This document shows, in pieces, positions 48,061 to 60,726 of a stretch of 64,000 nucleotides of DNA. The number at the start of each line of letters is the position of its first letter. Position 1 is the first letter of the stretch. Source of the stretch: Epiperipatus broadwayi (taxonomy: Eukaryota > Onychophora > Udeonychophora > Euonychophora > Peripatidae). Location: contig JAQFVV010006238.1 of NCBI GenBank assembly GCA_028023455.1, forward strand, positions 3,914,572 through 3,978,571, read 5' to 3'. The notes under the pieces were generated by a model. It was not told the origin of the DNA. It worked only from the letters and a program-made list of their open reading frames with translations, and did not search any database. A program made the translations under genes and the position numbers.

Positions 48061-51000
48061 TGGCCAATTTTTTTTATTTTTTGCCACCAGGTCACAAGAT
48101 CAAGTATTTGAACAAAATCATATCAAATTTGTTTTCTCTCCTTTTTACTTTTTTACCTCTTCAGTATATGAGAATAAGTGTGACACAACCTTTCTATTTT
48201 TTAGCCACTTCCATAATGCAGTTGTATGCTATTGATTTCTTTTGGTTTATCATCTTTTAAAAATAACTATTTTTGAATAAAATCAGAATCCAGTCACATT
48301 ATTCTTCTAAGACATAAATTTACAATTATTTTGCCAAAATAATCACAATTTGTAAACAAACTGCAGAAAAATATACATTTTCAAAATCTTAAGAGTAAAT
48401 TCAGGCTCAAGAGCTCTTGCAAGCATGCCACCTAAAGAGAATGAAAAACTAATAATCAGAAATGTTGTTGGCTCATTTTGCTACTTTGTAGTAGATTTCT
48501 GTGTACAATATGAACATTTTGAGATTTTTTTTTCAAGTAATAAATTAATATTTTAGTTCAAATGTTAGCTGCAAGAGAATGAGTACAGCAACAGAAAGTA
48601 TTCTGTTTAGTTAACATAGATGTCATTAAAGATAGTAACCAATTATGAAGCAATATGTTATCTTTAAATTATATTTTAAATAGGATAAAAGTGTTACAAA
48701 AATATTGAAATGATTTAATTGTCCATGGAAGTGAAGACACAAATTGTAAGAATGTTTTCAAATAGTTTTCATGATGTTGCGATGGCATGGAGAGCATTGG
48801 AATTGATGCAAAAAGACATGAAATACATTTTCACAGTCACATCATAAGTTGTATTCCAGACACACTGATATCTTAAAATTTTTGTGGTAAATAGCTAAAC
48901 TCTGACTCACCTTTTCACTTGGACACATTGTTTTAAATTCAAAGGATAATTTCTAAGTGAAATTAAAAACATTAATAGTATACTTAATGCTGAAGTAAAA
49001 TTGTAATCCAAGGAGCTAAAAATTTCTGAATCAGGGTCTTATCTGATAAAATAAAAAAAAAGTTAAATCAATTGAATAGAACTGTTGTCCATAATTTGTA
49101 TTTAGGCTTTTCACATGTCACATCACTCCCTGGATAACCAATTATACCATCATTATTATCCACTTTGAAATTGCTTTTATAACTGATAAAACATTATTAC
49201 AATTTAATTTGTAAGGACTGTATTTATTTTGCAAACACTCAATTGATAACTTTATTTCTTTGATGGATTTGGTAATGATTATTATTAATTATTTATTGCA
49301 CTAAAGTTTATTGTATCGTTTTTAGTTCAGATATAAACTTCAAATATCATTGAGAATTAATATATCTATTCTTAACTGAAATTGCCTGGTGTTGTAGTTT
49401 GCCATACTATTTTTATTTTACATATACATTGATATATAAGTATTATTTATCTATAGCTTCTTGATATGTTGTTCTTTATGCTTAAATTTTATCTTAAAAT
49501 ATATTTAAGAACTTTTGTTTTACTATAATATTTTAAATATGTGATGATATGTGAATTGGGATTAATAAAAGAGTGCTAATTCATTTTTGGGGGTTATTGT
49601 TTTCTCTTTGTTTATCATAATTCCCTTGTTTGAAAGGGTGTTGACAATCAATCAATACATAAATCAGTTCTGGGCTGGTAGTCTTTCGCTGTAAAAAGTG
49701 CATGTAATCTTGAGTCTCTTTTTAGACCAGCATAATTCTTAGCATCTATATCCATACATAACCAATGAGAAAAGGTGAAATGTAGCCTGCTTGAGGAGAA
49801 TGTACTATTAATTATTCATTATGGCATACTTATTATAACACTGGGTCTCACAAATTATTGCATATAATATGGTCTTTTTGTCTCAAGTATGTGGATTAAT
49901 GATCTAGGAAATTCCTTGATTGATATATAAAACTCGTTTTGTGAAAAGCAACAATTTTTTTTTTTTTTAATTTATAAATTTGAATAATGAACAAAAGGTG
50001 GTCATTTGCCTGGACCGTGGCTTTTTATGGTAGTAATACATGGATCGTAACCATTGTGAAATAATTAGAGGCATATTGGTGGAATGCTATTAAGTAGGCA
50101 GAAAGTCAATTTTAAGATGGTGTAGGAAGAAATTTTAAAGTATATTCTACCAAGATTTAAAGTAAAATTATTGATTATTGATTGTCTTCTCAGGTGAATT
50201 TGAATCTTTAATTGAAATAATTATTTTATTCATCATCATGGAATAATAATTATTTATAAGAATGTATTAAAAATGCCATTTAATGAATATCTTTTTTATA
50301 ATGTGAGTTATAACTCTTATGTATATAAAATGTACTTCAGGTAAAATATATAATTTTATTCTCATCCTTTATTTTATATTATTTGTTTAATTCAGTATAA
50401 TGAACTTTTTGTAGGTATAGATATAACAATGAATATAGTAAGTGGTGATAACTTGGAATGAATGAATAATTCGAATTCATACGGAATTATTTAGAATTGA
50501 ATAATATACTTAAAAGATTTTCAGCTTTCACATTTTATAAATAAATGACATAGGACACTGTTAGAGGTTTTCTTTGTTTAGGAATTTATTAGGGGGGGGG
50601 GCAGTATGCAAATGAAATATGAATAAGAGATTATAAGTCCTTAAAAATGAAATTTAATATTTCTGTGTGAAATAATCTATAATACTGAACATTTTTATAA
50701 ATAGTTTTGTTTACTAACATGAAATATTAATAAAATGAAAGTTTTCAAAAGATGAAAATATATATATATTTGTGTGAATTAATTCTTAAGTATTAAAGCT
50801 TTAGTAAATTTATATATATTCATAAGTGAGTTATTTTTCCTGAAGAGCATTAGCATTTAGTTAGTGACCAGCTTGTCTACCTCTCATACCCTGAATTGAG
50901 ATTTATTTCTGGGTAAAATATTGCCATATCTTAAATTCCAAGAAGTCTTACAGTTTTTTTTTTAAACTGATTGACTCATAATCATCCTCATCACAAGTGA

Positions 51001-53735
51001 TTATCAACGTGAGTATATGTATTGTTGCTTAACATGACATAGAGGTATTCCCAGACGTATAAATAAAGACCTTTAGTGATACATCATATTTTTATAAGAA
51101 CTCTTTATTATTTTTATTTTATTTAATATTGGAAATGCAGTTAGTTATTTTTAAGGGAAAGTGGGTCCCTGATAATCAGAATTGATTTGAAGATTATCAT
51201 TGCACGAAGCATACAACAAAACAATAATTATCTGACAGTGCCTTGACTATTGTTGAAAGAAGGATCACTTAATTTATTTTACTTAAGTAGCCTCTATTAG
51301 GACAAGAAATTTCAGCTTTTTCCTATAGACGAAATCATTCAGAAGACTGATCACCTGCTGATTGCTAAAATTTTAACAGGTTTTATTATTAAAACTAGTT
51401 AAATGTACCTAGATATCCATTGACTTATTAACAATTTGATGGAAAATTGAAATGATAGCTTGCTACATATTATAAAATCTACCCATTGTACAATACTTGT
51501 TTATTGGAATATCAAGCAAATGAATATTAATGGATAACTTATAAAATTATTTATGGAGAATGTGAACATGGTTTTATACGAGATATAGCTGATAAGGTAC
51601 AATATAAGCATGCAATTATTTATGGTTGAAGGTTTTCAGAAAAAAAAAGTTTGCATAAGAGGCAACAGTGTAAGGTATCATATATTGGAGTCTGTTACAA
51701 CACAAACTTCTAAAATTAACAAATCATAGAATGAACACCTTTCTCGGTGAATTAAGATTTTTAGAAATGATCTCAATCAGTGCATTACTGGATGACATGG
51801 CCCGCACATGCACAGGATGTCAAAGCTTTTTTTTGTCAACATAAATAGTTGACAATATTTTTTAAAAACATATCTGTATAGTAACTTACCCTTGACTCAG
51901 AAAAGAGATATAGAAAATGAATATTATGTTAACCAGGAAACAATAATCTCCAATTAAGAAAACAGAAGTTCTGAATGTGGAATAACTATATCAATGATTT
52001 TTACTTTTATGATTGTTATTAGAGTAAGATTGTTTATGCTTTTAACATTTTTATTTTACTTTTCACTATGAGACAGACAAAGAAATTAATAATATATCAT
52101 TAGTAATAATATATTAAGAAAGAAAGAATTTCCAAACAGGAAAGTAATAGTTGTGAATATGGAATGGAATATTTAGGGTATACTTTTTATGATCTTTATT
52201 AGAGTCAGTGTGCTTATACTTTTAAAAGTTTGATTTTGGTTATTAAAATTGAACTTTCCAATTTATACACTCAGTATAATATTTGAAACTTAAATATATT
52301 AAGAAATTCATTATATATATATATGCACATATATTTTTGATCTTGTATTATAATAACGTACAAGGCTAAAACCTTTGACAGAAGCATCTTAAAAATGCTT
52401 ATTTGACAGCCAATCAGATGTAATAATGACTGCACTTGGAACTTTTAATTCAAGAACACAAGCCAAAACACAAGAAAAAGATGGGACCACCTTCTTCTAT
52501 ATTTAAATTTATATATAAATAAGTCAGACTCAAACATTCCGAACTAAGAGCTGTGAAGCTTAAAACATCTTCAAATTTAATTCACTAAATATTATATATA
52601 AATAAACAACTCAAAATCTTTCGATTTACAATGAAGCAATTTTTAAATCTAATGAAATGTTAGTAACAAATGTAAATATATAATTTTATTAAACGCTGGC
52701 AGATACTAAAACCTATGTTTTTCATATTTAAATGATTGTGATGCATGATATTTTTGCTTTAAGTTGTGGATTTAGACATTATTGTTTTCAGTGGGTACTA
52801 GGACACATGTGTGACATAATCAATGCTCTCCTGGAGCCAATTGGTCTTTGTTAGTAACTTCACTATAAATGCAGACGAAATGACAAGCGTGTAATATACA
52901 TGTGATTATATTTTGTCTTTCTTGAATTAATAGAATACTACACTTGTTACAATTGGCTTTTAATAATAATGATGGTTATATGATAAAATTTTCATCTATA
53001 TGAAAAACATATATCAAGTAACCTATTTATAGGCTTAGTATGTAAGCTTTCTAAACACTTATAAACAAGAGGATCTCCATTTGAGCTTTTATATATATAT
53101 GAAAGAAAGTAATTAATAATTGGTTTAAAAAAGTTGGATATTTGTATAGATCTTTATTTTTAACTTGGAAAAAAAAAAGAAAACAAAATTCGAAAGTAAT
53201 AAATGTTGAAGTTGCATTTCTATATTAACCGATTTTGGAAAAATTCGCTTTTAAAATCATAAAACTTTGATAAATGAATGTTTATTTTACCTGGGAAAAT
53301 GGAGTTGTCTTATATTGATGTAAATTTTTTTTTTTCATGTTAAGTATAATAAAACATTTGATGTTTGTTACAGAGAAACAATTTTATTAAAAAAAAAATT
53401 GAGAATTTTATTAATTCCGAAAAGTTTTTCAGGCTTTGACTATTTATGTAGTCTAGTTTTGTAAAATATTATTTGATGCACGTTTGTAAATATATACATA
53501 CATGTTGGTCGTTGCATAGTAAATGATTGATTTTTAAAAATCTTTTCAATAGGGAATAACTATTTATATTGAGAAATGGGATATAGGTTTTTTCATTTAA
53601 TCCGCAAATTATTTTTTCAATTCAAAATTGGTTGATTCTTATTTATTTTTTACAACTGTATTTTATTAATTTTGGATTTATAAGTCTTTTTTCGTAATTA
53701 TGTATTATATAACGTCTGTCTAATAATTTTCTTTT
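48061..53735. other. Long AT-rich stretch, no gene seen
   Basis: About 5.7 kb with no motif-bearing frame on either strand. It contains the old repeat at 48760-48910 (pairs with 28215-28365), a 10-G run near 50593, and short AT tracts near 50757, 52314 and 53090. No tRNA-like or element termini found by eye. Could be intronic or intergenic; nothing in the sequence decides. Confidence 0.5.
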
Positions 53736-54250
53736 TTTCTCAAGTGATGAAATCTTTTATTCTTCAAAAAGACAAAATACACAACAGTTAAAAGGTTTAC
53801 AAAGGGATGACCACATGCCAAAATGAAATTCAAGTACAGTATGGTGAGGGTGAAGGGGATACATATGAAATGGGATATGGAAAGGATGTGTAGTCCAAGC
53901 AAAGAAGAGTCTTTAGTAAGGAGCAATGTTGATAGGCTTGGTTGCCCTGGTGGATTAATAGGAGGATCCATCTGTGACATTAACTTTAAATGAATTGCTA
54001 TATGTTCAGTCTTTAGAGGTTTCAGAGATGATTGAGGAGGTTTCTGAGTTATGCTTAGATGCAAGAGGCTGATTTTTGTCCTTTGTAGATGGGTAATTTT
54101 AGTTTTCCCTGTTGTATTTGGTTCTTTGATGATGATGTTTTTAGTTAAGTTTTGTGTGAAATTTGATTTGGATAAACTGTGGGTGATTTTAAAGATTTTG
54201 GTTCATGTAGTTTAGGATTCTGCACAAATTTTCCGCTAGGGGAAGCAGCC
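53736..54250 (-). mobile_element. Polyadenylated retrocopy, relative of 923-1322
   Basis: The minus strand has an open frame (54064-53720), then a C/T-rich stretch with TTTCATATGTATCCCCTTCA, AATAAAAGATTTCATCACTT and a GAGAAAAAAAG tail. The plus-strand copy at 923-1322 has the same order: TTTTCACATGTATCC, AATAAACATTTTATCACT, GAGAAAAAAAAAG. The open frame reads through the untranslated-looking part, so it is not evidence of a protein. Probably the 3' end of an unrecognised non-LTR element or of a retrocopied transcript. Confidence 0.55.
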
Positions 54251-54984
54251 ATCTTTAACCCATTTGAAAGAATGAAAAGTAAAATGAAGAAAACATTTTT
54301 AAACTGGAAAATTTAAATATACTGATGTAAAAGAAAAAAAAAAATACCCACTGGAAAACTTGTTATTAATAATTTTAGTTGAGTAATGAGAAGATTAAGT
54401 GGAATTTTAGGCAGATAGTTACCCCAGAGGAGGGTGGGTCTGAAAAAAAAAAGAGTTAAAAATGGCCTATATAAGTGGAACAACACACAAAAGACTTTAT
54501 AAACAATTTCTGAGTGACAGGGAATTGGAGTAAGAGAAATATTTAAGAGTCTAAGAGAGAATAAAACCCTTTATGGTCCATGAAACAGTTGAACTACCTA
54601 CCAAACAGAGGGGGGAGGGAATGAGGTAGTTAAATGCTGATAAGTACAAGGTAGACATAGGGAAATTGTGTTAAAATTGACTAAAACTAACATTTAGTGA
54701 ATGAAAGAGTATATTGGCATCAAAATAAGGCCTTTAAAGGGCCAAATAAATATAAAAGGCACATTTCACTGTTGCAAAACCAATCTTTATGAGCCATTCT
54801 GTGTGAGCTGTAAGGAGGATGACTTTCCAGTAAGAGCTCCACCTATGGACTGTCTATCTAATACTTAGTTCTATATTTAGATAAATGAGACACCATTGTA
54901 CATTATATATATATATAATTATTTTATACCATGTTATTTATAAATGAATTCTTTAGATGGAGTGTTTTTAGTAGAAATAAGTTA
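54251..54984. other. AT-rich DNA, no gene seen
   Basis: A run of purine-rich segments and short AT tracts. No motif. Ends at the start of a LINE fragment. Confidence 0.5.
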
Positions 54985-55450
54985 AGCTTTAAAGAAAATA
55001 TGCTTATGTGTTTGAAAGTGGTCATTAATAAATGTGTTTTACAGTTTTTACTTAAGGATCTGAGACTTGGACACTTAAAAGAAAAGCAATACAAAGATTT
55101 CAGACTAATCATGAAGTATGGAAAATATGTTAGATATATCAAGAAGGAATCAAAAATGAAATACATGGGTGAGAGAATAAACAAATATTATTGTCTTTAT
55201 TGAAGTAATTAAGAGTCTGGTATGAAGCTCCTCTGAACATGCTAGAAAAGATGATAAATGGTAGATAGTTGAAGTTTTAAACTGGATCCCAAGAGATTGT
55301 AAATGACTTAGAAAGATATTATATGTGAGATAGATGGATGAAACAAGAAAGTTTGCTGGTGTGATGTGGAGAAGGAAAGCTAAGTATTGGAGAAATTGGA
55401 TTAAGCTTGACGGGACTTATATCCTACAGTGGATTGATAGTGGTTGAAAA
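54985..55450 (+). pseudogene. LINE 3' fragment (RTE-like)
   Basis: CVLQFLLKDLRLGHLKEKQY aligns in position with the thumb/C-terminal part of the other LINE fragments (consensus style CVLPV.TYG.E). ESKMKYMGERI comes next, then after frame changes VLNWIPRDCK and GVMWRRKAKYWRNWIKL, and the end CTACAGTGGATTGATAGTGG. Several stops and shifts. A family-2 SINE-like unit follows directly at 55456. Confidence 0.65.
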
Positions 55451-55455
55451 TGATA

Positions 55456-55565
55456 TTGCCCTGTGTGGTTTAGTGCAGTTGCAGAGTATCAGAATCTGGA
55501 ATCTAGAGTCCTATGATTGATATTAGTGCTGGTCTTTCCAGTGCTCAAGCAATTAAGCCATTCAA
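55456..55565 (+). mobile_element. SINE-like unit, family 2
   Basis: CCTGTGTGGTTTAGTGCAGT, GAATCTGGAATCTAGAGTCC, GCTGGTCTTTCCAGTGCTCA and AAGCAATTAAGCC follow the order of the 18.4-kb units. It directly abuts a LINE 3' end; a shared mobilisation relationship is possible but not shown. Confidence 0.5.
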
Positions 55566-55751
55566 ATATTTTTTATTTATGAGAATGACTTATAAATTTC
55601 TAATTTTATCACTAGTTATATGTATATTTCAGATATTACATATGGAAAATGGTGGAATGGAATTGAATTATTCTGTGGGATAATGTTTAATATTATTGAG
55701 TTATATTAATCTTTAATAGTTAAGATTTTACTTCATTAACGCTTAAATAAC

Positions 55752-56274
55752 TTAATATATATATGTGCTCTGCGCTCACCCCTCAAGTTGTGTACAAAAT
55801 TACCTGCCCCCAAAGAAATTGCATGGCAACATATTATGGAGAGACCAAAACTAACACTGCCACCAGAGTAGCTCAACACCGATACCTTTACAATAAAACC
55901 AAAACAAAGTATGAAAGTAATTCGATTTTTGTCGAACACGAAAGAAACTCTGGACATGCTTTTCTACCTACCACAGCAAGTGTCGTTTGCTCTGAAACAA
56001 ACGACACCAAACTTAAAGTTAGGGAAGCTTACTTCATTGTGGCTGACCCATTGGCAATCAACAGAAGAGAGGCCTGCTATTCCCTATCTCATAAATGGTC
56101 CACGTAACATCTGCATATAAATTTGCATAAAATTTGCATAGTTTTACAGTTATTAACAGAATAACTCGCCATGAATATGGGACTGTAGACTGTCCTGAAA
56201 GCGCTTGGCAGTAAAAATTTTGACAATTTATTAATAGCTTCATTAACTGTGCGCAGAGCACATATATATATTAA
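55752..56274. mobile_element. 523-bp unit with inverted ends enclosing a GIY-YIG ORF
   Basis: Bases 55752-55775 (TTAATATATATATGTGCTCT, then GCGC) and 56251-56274 are exact reverse complements over 24 bases. They close on a single ORF plus about 140 noncoding bases. A second reading of the borders exists: TATATTAATCTTTAAT occurs at 55702-55717 and 56267-56282 and could be a 16-nt target duplication, overlapping the right inverted end. The first fits a TIR element (with TTAA at both outer ends); the second fits a 5'-truncated Penelope-like insertion. AT-rich words weaken both. The inverted end itself supplies the ORF start. Confidence 0.6.
55763..56107 (+). CDS. GIY-YIG endonuclease domain ORF, Penelope-like
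   Basis: The 114-residue frame consists almost only of a GIY-YIG nuclease domain of the kind fused to Penelope-like reverse transcriptases. VVYKI (9-13) stands for GIY, CPQRNC (15-20) is a probable metal-binding cysteine pair, and YYGET (24-28) stands for YIG. TRVAQHRYLYNK (33-44) provides the conserved R and H. FVEHERNSGHAF follows near residue 56, and KVREAYFIVADPLAINRRE (about 85-103) contains the expected catalytic-helix E. Family enzymes nick DNA to prime reverse transcription; here the RT is absent. The ATG lies inside the inverted end, so the true start could lie in a lost upstream part. No internal stops, unlike the copy at 10.1 kb. Expression is unknown. Confidence 0.65.
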   Translation: MCSALTPQVVYKITCPQRNCMATYYGETKTNTATRVAQHRYLYNKTKTKYESNSIFVEHERNSGHAFLPTTASVVCSETNDTKLKVREAYFIVADPLAINRREACYSLSHKWST

Positions 56275-56279
56275 TCTTT

Positions 56280-56351
56280 AATTAAAGTATGAAGTATATA
56301 TGAGTTAAAAATGATAATTAAAGTATGAAGTATATATGCGTTAAAAATGAT
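56280..56351. repeat. Two tandem copies of a ~36-bp unit
   Basis: AATTAAAGTATGAAGTATAT followed by ATG(A/C)GTTAAAAATGAT is present twice with one difference, directly beside the GIY-YIG unit. Confidence 0.85.
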
Positions 56352-57790
56352 AAATAAAGATCTTTAAAAAGTGTTATCTGGAGAGGGCCTATAGTTTTGA
56401 ATTCCGGAAATTTGTCACTTTTAGATTAAAATGTAAGTATACCAAACTTTATAATTTATTGCACTGTGAGTGTTTTTGTCTAATTAATCCCACTAATAAA
56501 TGCATAAAAGAAATTATGTGTATATGAGCTATCTCAACATCTTTTGAATCTGCTGATATTCTTATGCATAATTTGGTCAAATGGTACTTAAATATTAAAT
56601 AACAAATTAATAAAATATGAAGTTTACTAATATACATGGCAGCTGCTGTGCTGTAATCATGACACTTTTCACATTATCGTGTAGACAAGTATGTGCTTGA
56701 TATATATCAATTTAAAGATGTGCAAAATGTCCATTTTTCATTTGATTATCATCAATTTTCATTTCATAAACAATAGTGAAGAAGGTTGGGAACTTTTATG
56801 TTGTTATATTAATTCCAATTCGCAAAAACAGATTTCCCAGGCTTAATGTTGATTGTGAATGGTAGATATATAAATAGACGAAATAATATTGATGCTTTTT
56901 GACTGTTGAAGTATTATGGACATCACCAAAAAAAGTCTAATACATTATAAAATGGGTCTATTTCAATATAAATTTCACTTGATATTAACTCCAATATTGA
57001 AATTAGAGACTTTTTCATGTAAATGTTTGGTTGTTAACAATGGACATGGTTTTGAAATGTTATGATAGGAAAAGTGTAGAATTTTATGGAATGAAAAAAA
57101 GAAAAGAAAGAGAAATTAGTTAATAAAGAAAAGTCCAGCTTCATTACAAAGTAGAAGTAATAATACTAAAAAATTGTCATTTTTTAAATCCCTTTATATT
57201 AACTTGTTCTGTCTGTATGTCCACATTTTCCAATTTTTAACAAAAAAAAATCATTTCCATTTAGAACTCTAACCCCCATCCTTACACTTTCTAAAAACAC
57301 TTCTTAGCAACTGGCCAATAGAAACATTACATTTGTAGAATAAAATTTTGGTAATATAATATTGATTTAACTCATATTAATTAATTAAATTAATTAATAT
57401 ATATATATCTGAAGAAAACATTACATTTGTAGAATAAAATTTTGCTAATATTAAATTAATTAAAAAAGCAATACATAAATATTTTTATATAGTAGATGGT
57501 TGCATGATATTTAAACTTAGAATTAGTTTATTAGAGGACATATTTTTTATGGTAGTAGTATCAATGACCATACCAGTCGCTTGATGGCGCTCTTGCTAAC
57601 GAAAAACAGTGAAATATAACATTACCTGGCCATGACCTTTTAAGAACTAATTGACCTTTTTTATTTTCACATTTTATTATTAAATTATAATTATTATCAA
57701 ACATTTTTTATAGTTTTAACCATTTCCAAAAATAATATGTAAATATAAGTAAAAAATAAAAAATAATGTAATTTAAAAAAAAAAAAGTAA
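56352..57790. other. AT-rich DNA; short direct duplication
   Basis: AAACATTACATTTGTAGAAT + AAAATTTT(G) occurs at about 57325 and 57416, separated by an AT tract. No gene seen elsewhere in this stretch. Confidence 0.5.
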
Positions 57791-58131
57791 TGCTTTTATG
57801 TAAATAGCTGACTAAAATGATAACACAGTAAACCACTTCTTGGTTAATTTGCCATACTTGGAAAATATTAGGGATCTTAAGAAGCTAGACTTCTTATAAA
57901 ACAATTGAAATTTCAGGAATATTGTTGTTTTGTAAAAGCATTTAAAACTCAAATAAATCATAAAACTTTCAAATGCTTTTATGAAATGACAATATTACTG
58001 CAGTTTTCAATTGTTTTATAACAAGTCTAGATTCTTAAGATTGCTAATATTTTTCAAGAATGGCAAATTAACCAAGAAACAGATTACTTTATTATTTGTA
58101 AACTTTTTAGCCAATTACATAAAAACATAAT
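57791..58131. mobile_element. 340-bp foldback element
   Basis: Arms 57791-57950 and 57965-58131 pair along their length: TTCTTGGTTAATTTGCCATA with TGGCAAATTAACCAAGAAAC, CTAGACTTCTTATAAAACAA with TTGTTTTATAACAAGTCTAG, and AAGCATTTAAAACT with CTTTCAAATGCTTT at the loop. It has no coding capacity. A transcript would form a long imperfect hairpin. Confidence 0.8.
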
Positions 58132-59138
58132 TTTTTAAAAAAAAGAAATACATTTTTTTTGGCATGTTTTAATATTGTTGGTTTTGTGCTTAAAAAAAAA
58201 AACTTTATTTCTTGTTAAGTTTAGTGTGAGAAAATAAGGATGCTTTATTTGTAAGCAATGTAAATGATTGAAGAATCTTTGCATATCTCTAGAATCATCT
58301 TCATTTGGGGGGAATTAACTATAACTCAATGTAATATTTATATAAAACATTTTTTTCCTTCTTGAATAGCTATTTTTTCTTGAAGTTATATTAAGTTAAA
58401 ACTTTATAATATAGTCTTAGAACTCATAAATGACCTTTTATTTGCTTATTAAATTAAGAAATATATCAAAACATTGAATTGTTTCTTATTTTTTATTTTG
58501 AGTTTATTGATTTTGGTTTGTTATTTTCCTAATAATATTAAGTTTAAATAAACACATTTTTATTTTGTATATATGAAGAAATAAATGTAAACTTATTTAG
58601 CAAAATTTTTTAATCACTATAATATGCTTTATAGTAGCATGCTTTCAGCTAATGCTCTAAAGCCTTTTTCAGCTAAGTTGCTTATTTTAGTAATGAGGAT
58701 ATCATGACTACATGTTGTGATGGAAATACTCACATAATATTGCATTTTTATTGTCTTTTTTGCAATTTGCATTTTATGAACTTGGTGGTGAATTTTCATT
58801 TCTGCTAATGATGACTTAGCAAAATCACTGCTCTGGAAGCCATGTGACATTTCAGATGATATAGAAGTGAGTATTGTTTCTAGGTCTTTAATTGGTGATT
58901 GCAGTGTGCTATATTTGTACTAAATAGAAAGTAAGTGGTCTTTTTGTCAAATTGAATCCAGGTCACTGCAATTAAAATTTAAATTTTGCAGTATACTATC
59001 AATGCAAAATAACCTTTTCTTTTATCAGAATAATAACAAAACTTACATGGAAAGATCCAATTACTGTAGTCACTTGATGATTTTGGGAGATTGATGTAAA
59101 TTGTTATGACATTTTTGTTTTACTTTTCATATATATAT
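58132..59138. other. AT-rich DNA, no gene seen
   Basis: A 73-codon minus frame at 58850-58629 is unrecognised. Nothing else defined before the GC-richer block starts at 59139. Confidence 0.5.
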
Positions 59139-60726
59139 TGTACCGGTATAAATCCACCACGCTTACTCATACACAGTACCCGAGTTCAAACCCAGTCCCG
59201 TTTAAGAATAAATTCCAAAACGCCAACTAAATTCAAACCCAAACCCCGGTATGACCAACCGATGATGACTTTATAACAGCACGGGGTTATCCCTTTACTA
59301 GCTCAACTCAGAACACAGACAGAATTACTTACAGTTTTATATATAGATCTATTATACTCTGGATAGGGGTACGATCATTAATGTAATGTAAATATTCAAG
59401 TTGCCAACACAGACAGTAGGTGACTGAATAGACTTCGAGAGTAATGAGTTGGAAGACACAAATTTAGATTATATAAATTGTTTAATAATAAATAGAAAGC
59501 ATAAAATATAGTATTCAAAAGTACGGTAAGACTTCCATAAATATTCTATTATAATAAGCTACTAGTCTTTAGTAATCATTTTACCTGGTAACAAACTCAT
59601 ACCAATATTCGTGTATTGAAGTGATTGACGGGTGGCTAAGGGAATCAGAGCATTTGGGTATTGAAAATATTTAACTACGATTTTTATTGAGTTATTTTAT
59701 CCGAATAGATTCGAGCCGTTGCGTGAAAGAATAGTTGGAGGGTGGCTTCGTATAAATAGGATATTTAAAATTGATGTACTAGTGGTTGCCTAGATTGAAG
59801 AGCCCTACAGTCATTACTTGCGGTGCATCAATGGAATACCGGGCGGCTTGTTCTTTGACAAGGCTTAACGCCCTCAAGTAGATCCGGGACACTACAACCA
59901 GCCGGGATCATTTCGAAACCCGGTGATCCAAGAGATAACCTGGGGAAGAATTGCTTTCTTCCCCATATGGTAGTATGGCGAGACGCTAACATCGGCGAAG
60001 GAAAGGCATTGCCACAGTCATCGAGGACGAGTGGTTGAAGTGAATTTGAAAAGGAATTACACAAAACCGGATAATCAATTCGTCTATTTCTACGCAACAG
60101 GCTGATATAACTATTCCAATAAAACATGGCGGAATCAAACTGACCGCGAAAGCAATAATTAATTAAGTTTACTCTGAAACCCCTAAACCCCCAGGTTGTT
60201 CAGGCGGTAGTGATTATACCAAATTATACACTGAAAACTATTTCTCGTTTCATGTATGCAACTAAGATAATAACTTAGAACCCTTTACATATTTAAGATT
60301 GAAGTATCGGTTACAATAGCATGACAAAACTAAAAAAAACATAATAAAGTGATTTAATATCTGCCAACTCAATATATGAAATAATCTTTACTTTAATAAC
60401 GAAATTCCTTTTAAAATAACTATAGTCATTATTATAAACTAGCTTTAAACAGAGTTGGGAAATATTTCTATGGGCATCGTTTGTTTATAGCATAAGTAAT
60501 AAAAGAAAAAAAATATAAATGTCTTCATTTGAATTATTGTTAGTAGATACAATATTTATAAACTATTTTCTAAAGACTAGAGCAGAGGAAAAAGAGAAAA
60601 GAAAATTTACTGACAGGTTTGAAACAGTAGCATTATAAACGAAACAAAACTTACATGTGATTCATTTGATTTACAGGTTAACTTATAACATTAAGCTCGG
60701 GGGAAGTTAAAAGTTCATGTAACACA
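59139..60726 (-). repeat. Possible LTR of a retroelement (minus orientation)
   Basis: This block is clearly GC- and CpG-richer than its surroundings. It begins TGTACCGG and ends GTAACACA, so on the minus strand it runs TGTGTTAC...CCGGTACA with TG/CA ends. Just outside its minus-strand start is a purine run (GAAGAAAGAAGGG, complement of 60731-60743) that could be a polypurine tract, four bases away. A gag-like ORF on the same strand lies 1.1 kb upstream. No second copy is visible in the window and no target duplication could be fixed. A CpG-rich host promoter or exon region is the main alternative. Confidence 0.35.

Noticed and set aside
47860-48260. Overlapping plus-strand frames of 66-83 codons
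   Set aside because: Antisense to the LINE 3' fragment or without motif.
53720-54064. 114-codon minus-strand ORF as a gene
   Set aside because: It runs through an AATAAA signal and A tail of a retrocopy 3' end.
55752-55775. piggyBac-type element because of TTAA at the outer ends
   Set aside because: TTAA is frequent in this AT-rich DNA, and the enclosed gene is a GIY-YIG nuclease, not a DDE transposase.
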